A stretch of DNA of 64,000 nucleotides, taken from positions 1 to 64,000 of the forward strand of contig JAPJBO010000383.1 of assembly GCA_030068145.1 (NCBI GenBank), written 5' to 3'. Within the stretch, counting starts at the first letter, position 1, and every line of letters begins with the position of its first letter. The DNA comes from Diplonema papillatum (Eukaryota > Euglenozoa > Diplonemea > Diplonemida > Diplonemidae). Both the position numbers and the translations under genes were made by a program. Shown in pieces: positions 60,911 through 64,000 of the stretch. The notes beneath the pieces are model-generated. The model saw only the letters and a list, made by a program, of their open reading frames with translations. It had not been told where the DNA came from and ran no database searches.

Positions 60911-63900
60911 GTGGAATTCGACGGCGAACCTCGGCTCCGAGCGTGTGGTAGACGAGAGTGACCGGTCCGAGACTCCGTCTCCAGGGGGGACAACCCGCTG
61001 GAACGACTCTCAGAGCCCGGGAGTCGAAGCGCCTACGGACAACCAGTTCGTGGAGGACATGGAAGACGGCGTCCAGTCGATGGTGCTGCGCGACGCGCCG
61101 CCGGGCCCGCGGCGGGGCCCGCCGCCGCAGAAGCACCGGCGGCGGTCGCTCGCGGAGAGCGACGGCGCCAGCACGACCGCGGACGAGGCCTCGCACTCCG
61201 CCAGCCCGGAAAGGCGGGGCTGGGGCGCCGACGGCAAGGCGGGCGACAACGGCAAGAAGCGGCGAGGCGAGCTGGCGGCGGAGCTCAACACGTGGAAGCA
61301 AGCGTTCGCCGAGCGCACCGGCCGGCAGCCGAAGGCGAAGGACCTCAAACGCGACCCTTCCATCCAAGACGCCTACCGGGAGTACGAGGCCCTCAAGCAG
61401 GCGGCCGCGCAGCAGCGCCGCGGCAGCAAGGCCGGCTCCGACGCGCCGGAGCCCAACCGCACCACCGCCGGGAAGGCCGAAAACGCCGACGACGACGAAG
61501 CCGACGCGAAGCGGAAGAAGAAGTTGGTCAAGGAGCTCAACGCCTGGAAGCAGCGGTTCCTGGAGGAAAACGGGCGGCCGCCGACGACGAAGGAGCTGCG
61601 GAAGTCCGAGCTCTCGGCGGTCTACGAGGAGTACGTCGGCCTCAATGCGAAGAAGAAAGCGGGCAACGCGAAGCCGGTCGATCCGGACGCGGCGGCGGAG
61701 CGCGGTGATCGGCGAAAAAGCGGGGCCGGCGGCCTCGAAGCACCGGAAGAAGTATCCGAAGCCCCGGCCGCCTTATCCACGCCCAACGGAGCCGCGGAAG
61801 GCGGAGTTCGGGCGCAGGGAGGCAAGCCACTCGAGACCTCACCAGGGATCCGGGAGGGAGAGGAGGCAGCAGCAGCTGCAGCAGCACCCACGACACCTTC
61901 CCAGCTCGAAGAAGCCGCCGACGACGCGACCCCCACGCCTAACGAACCCGCGGAAGGCGAAGTTCGGGTGCAGAGCGGCAAGCCAAACGGGACCGAACCA
62001 GGGATCCGGGAGGGAGAGGAGGCAGCAGCAGCTGCAGCAGCACCCACGACACCGTCCCAGCTCGAAAACTCCGCCGACGACGCGACCCCCACGCCTAACG
62101 AACCCGCGGAAGGCGAAGTTCGGGTGCAGAGCGGCAAGCAACACGGGACCTCACCAGGGATCCAGGGGGAAGAGGACGCAGCAGCGGTAGCACCCAACAC
62201 GGCACGCTCCCAGTTCGAAACAAAAGCCGCCGACGACGCCGCCCCCACGCCAAACGGAGCCGCGGAAGGCGAAGGGCAGGCCAGCCGGACCTTTGATACC
62301 CGCGAAGACCTCGACGACAGCCCGAGAAGCGGGCTGCCGGACGGGAAAACGGTCAAAAAAGCCGAGAAGCAGCGCCGCGCGGTGCTCGCGCAGCAGCTCA
62401 ACGAGTGGAAGAAGGCGTTCGCCGCCGAGAACGGGCGTCCGCCGTCGAAGAAGGACATCAAGCGCGACCCGGCGGTGGCGGCCTTGTTCCAAGAGTACGA
62501 AGCGGCCAAGGCCGGCGCGAAAGCAGAGGCCGGCGATCCCCACGGCGTCGCGTCCGACTGCGACCAGACCTCCGCCGCCGACCGAACGCCGGAAGCCAGG
62601 CCGCCCCGCGGCGAAGGCAGCGACGCCGGCGCGTCGCCCAGAAAGGCCGAGAAGCAGCGGCGGGCCGACGTGTCCCGCCGGCTCAACGAGTGGAAGCAGA
62701 GTTTCGCGGCCGAAAACGGGCGGCCTCCTTCCAAAAAGGACATCAAGCAGGATCCCGAGATCTTTGCTCTGTTTCAGGAGTACGAAGCTTCCCGATCTAA
62801 GGCGAAATCGGAAACCAGCGGCGTTGTGTCTGACGACGACATGGAATCCCCGATGACTAACGGTAAGGCAGAAGGGACAGCAAGAACGCCCGAGCCATCA
62901 ACTAAGCCACACGAAGGAGTTGAGCTTGGCGCAACAGCAAACGGCGAACCGACCGAGAACGCCGTCAAACCCGACACCAAAAAGACCGAAAAGCAGCGGC
63001 GGGCCGACGTGTCCCGCCGGCTCAACGAGTGGAAGCAGAGTTTCGCGGCCGAAAACGGGCGGCCTCCTTCCAAAAAGGACATCAAGCAGAACCCCGAGAT
63101 CTTCGCTCTGTTCCAGGAGTACGAAGCTTCCCGATCTAAGGCGAAATCGGAAACCAGCGGCGTTGTGTCTGACGACGACATGGAATCCCCGATGGCCAAC
63201 GGTAAGGCAGAAGGGACAGCAAGAACGCCCGAGCCATCAACTAAGCCACACGAAGGAGTTGAGCTTGGCGCAACAGCGAACCGCGAACCGACCGAGAACG
63301 CCGTCAAACCCGACACCAAAAAGGCCGAGAAGCAGCGGCGGGCCGACGTGTCCCGCCGGCTCAACGAGTGGAAGCAGAATTTTGCGACCGAAAACGGGCG
63401 GCCGCCGTCGAAAAAGGACATCAAACAGGACCCCGAGATCTTCGCTCTGTTCCAGGAGTACGAAGCTTCTCGGTCGAAGGCGAAATCGGAGGCCAGCGAG
63501 GCTCACGGCGTCGTGTCTGACGACGACGCCGCATCCTTTATGACCAACCCCAAGGCAGAAGGGACAGCAACAACGCCGGAGCCATTGAGCAAACAACACG
63601 AAGGAGTTGAGCTCGACGCAACAGCAAAAGGCGAACCGACCGAGAACGCAGGGAAACCCGACACCAAGAAGGCCGAAAAGCAGCGGCGGGCCGACGTGTC
63701 CCGCCGGCTCAACGAGTGGAAGCAGAATTTTGCGACCGAAAACGGGCGGCCGCCGTCCAAAAAGGACATCAAACAGGACCCCGAGATCTTCGCTCTGTTC
63801 CAGGAGTACGAGGCTTCTCGGTCGAAGGCGAAATCGGAAACCTCCGGCGTTGTGTCTGATGACGACATGGAATCCCCGATGGCCAACGGTAAGGCAGAAG

Positions 63901-64000
63901 GGACAGCAACAACACCCGAGCCATCGACCAAGCCACACGAAGGAGTTGAGCTTGGCGCAACAGCAAACAGCGAACCGACCGAGAACGCTGTCAAACCCAA
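60911..64000 (+). CDS. Multi-repeat Sld2/RECQL4-N-terminus-like protein, exon 2 (continues beyond window)
   Basis: Open for 3090 nt with no stop in the frame whose codons begin at multiples of three, from the acceptor to the window end; internal ATG at 61059. It carries seven further copies of the W-x3-F-x4-GR-x-P motif, starting near 61278, 61521, 62385, 62650, 62989, 63328 and 63676 (for example AAELNTWKQAFAERTGRQPK; SRRLNEWKQSFAAENGRPPS then KKDIKQDPEIFALFQEYEAS). The last four form ~339-348 bp tandem units. Between copies 2 and 3 of this exon (61775-62280) lies another ~159-bp repeat rich in Glu, Ala and Pro. No helicase domain is seen in the window. Confidence 0.75.

Noticed and set aside
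58277..62746. Minus-strand and off-frame frames (427, 410, 383 and 374 codons)
   Set aside because: The frame with codons starting at multiples of three encodes regular repeated motifs with no stop; the others are shadows.

Overview
The window is nuclear DNA of a euglenozoan protist, almost certainly a diplonemid (Diplonema-like). The main evidence is at 29667-29705: an exact 39-nt block that I recognise from memory as the diplonemid spliced-leader (SL) exon. The genes fit this. Coding DNA is very GC-rich, upstream regions lack obvious promoters, and the few cis-introns are GT...CAG. I had no database, so organism and family calls rest on recognised motifs.

The centrepiece is a complete non-LTR (LINE-like) retrotransposon at about 29667-37737. 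It starts with the SL exon, then encodes ORF1 (Gln-rich, C-terminal Cys6 zinc motif) and, in the same frame after a single UGA, a second long frame. The second frame has an AlkB-type 2-oxoglutarate/Fe(II) dioxygenase, a 2A ribosome-skipping peptide, an APE-type endonuclease, a reverse transcriptase, a CCHC knuckle, a triplicated Cys/His cluster and a basic tail. AlkB has no in-frame ATG before it, so UGA readthrough followed by 2A separation is the simplest expression model. This is the most novel system in the window.

Layout. 1-6.7 kb: minisatellites, TIR-bounded elements nested in them, and tRNA-like elements. 6.7-12.5 kb: a gene with IQ motifs preceded by six decayed tandem copies of its own 5' end. 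12.6-18.1 kb: a foldback element and a satellite split by a 2.2-kb insertion that carries a second, decayed SL/retroelement head. 18.2-19.8 kb: a coiled-coil gene followed directly by an SSU rRNA 5' fragment and a deleted copy of itself. 20-26.5 kb: noncoding dispersed repeats, including a (CA)n tract. 26.6-28.3 kb: a tandem array. 28.3-29.6 kb: an EF-hand-like gene with truncated upstream copies. 29.7-37.7 kb: the retrotransposon. 39.9-43.5 kb: a coiled-coil gene with partial copies on both sides. 43.8-47.9 kb: a 4-kb minisatellite of 44-bp units. 48.7-51 kb: a two-exon, divergent 14-3-3 gene. 51-57 kb: mostly repeats, plus one terminal exon. 57.4-64 kb: a two-exon gene running off the window that carries at least eight copies of a motif resembling the Sld2/RECQL4 N-terminal segment.

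Two themes recur. First, most genes sit beside partial, broken copies of themselves: 5'-end arrays, internally deleted copies, an inverted fragment and even a decayed exon copy inside an intron. Second, introns predicted here share GTAT donors, CAG|G acceptors and phase 2. A conserved 19-nt element (AAGCGAACTTTAACTCTAA) lies 20-35 nt before two of the acceptors and recurs elsewhere as part of a longer dispersed repeat. The host genes look like cytoskeletal, flagellar, signalling and replication-type proteins with no operon logic; neighbours appear functionally unrelated.
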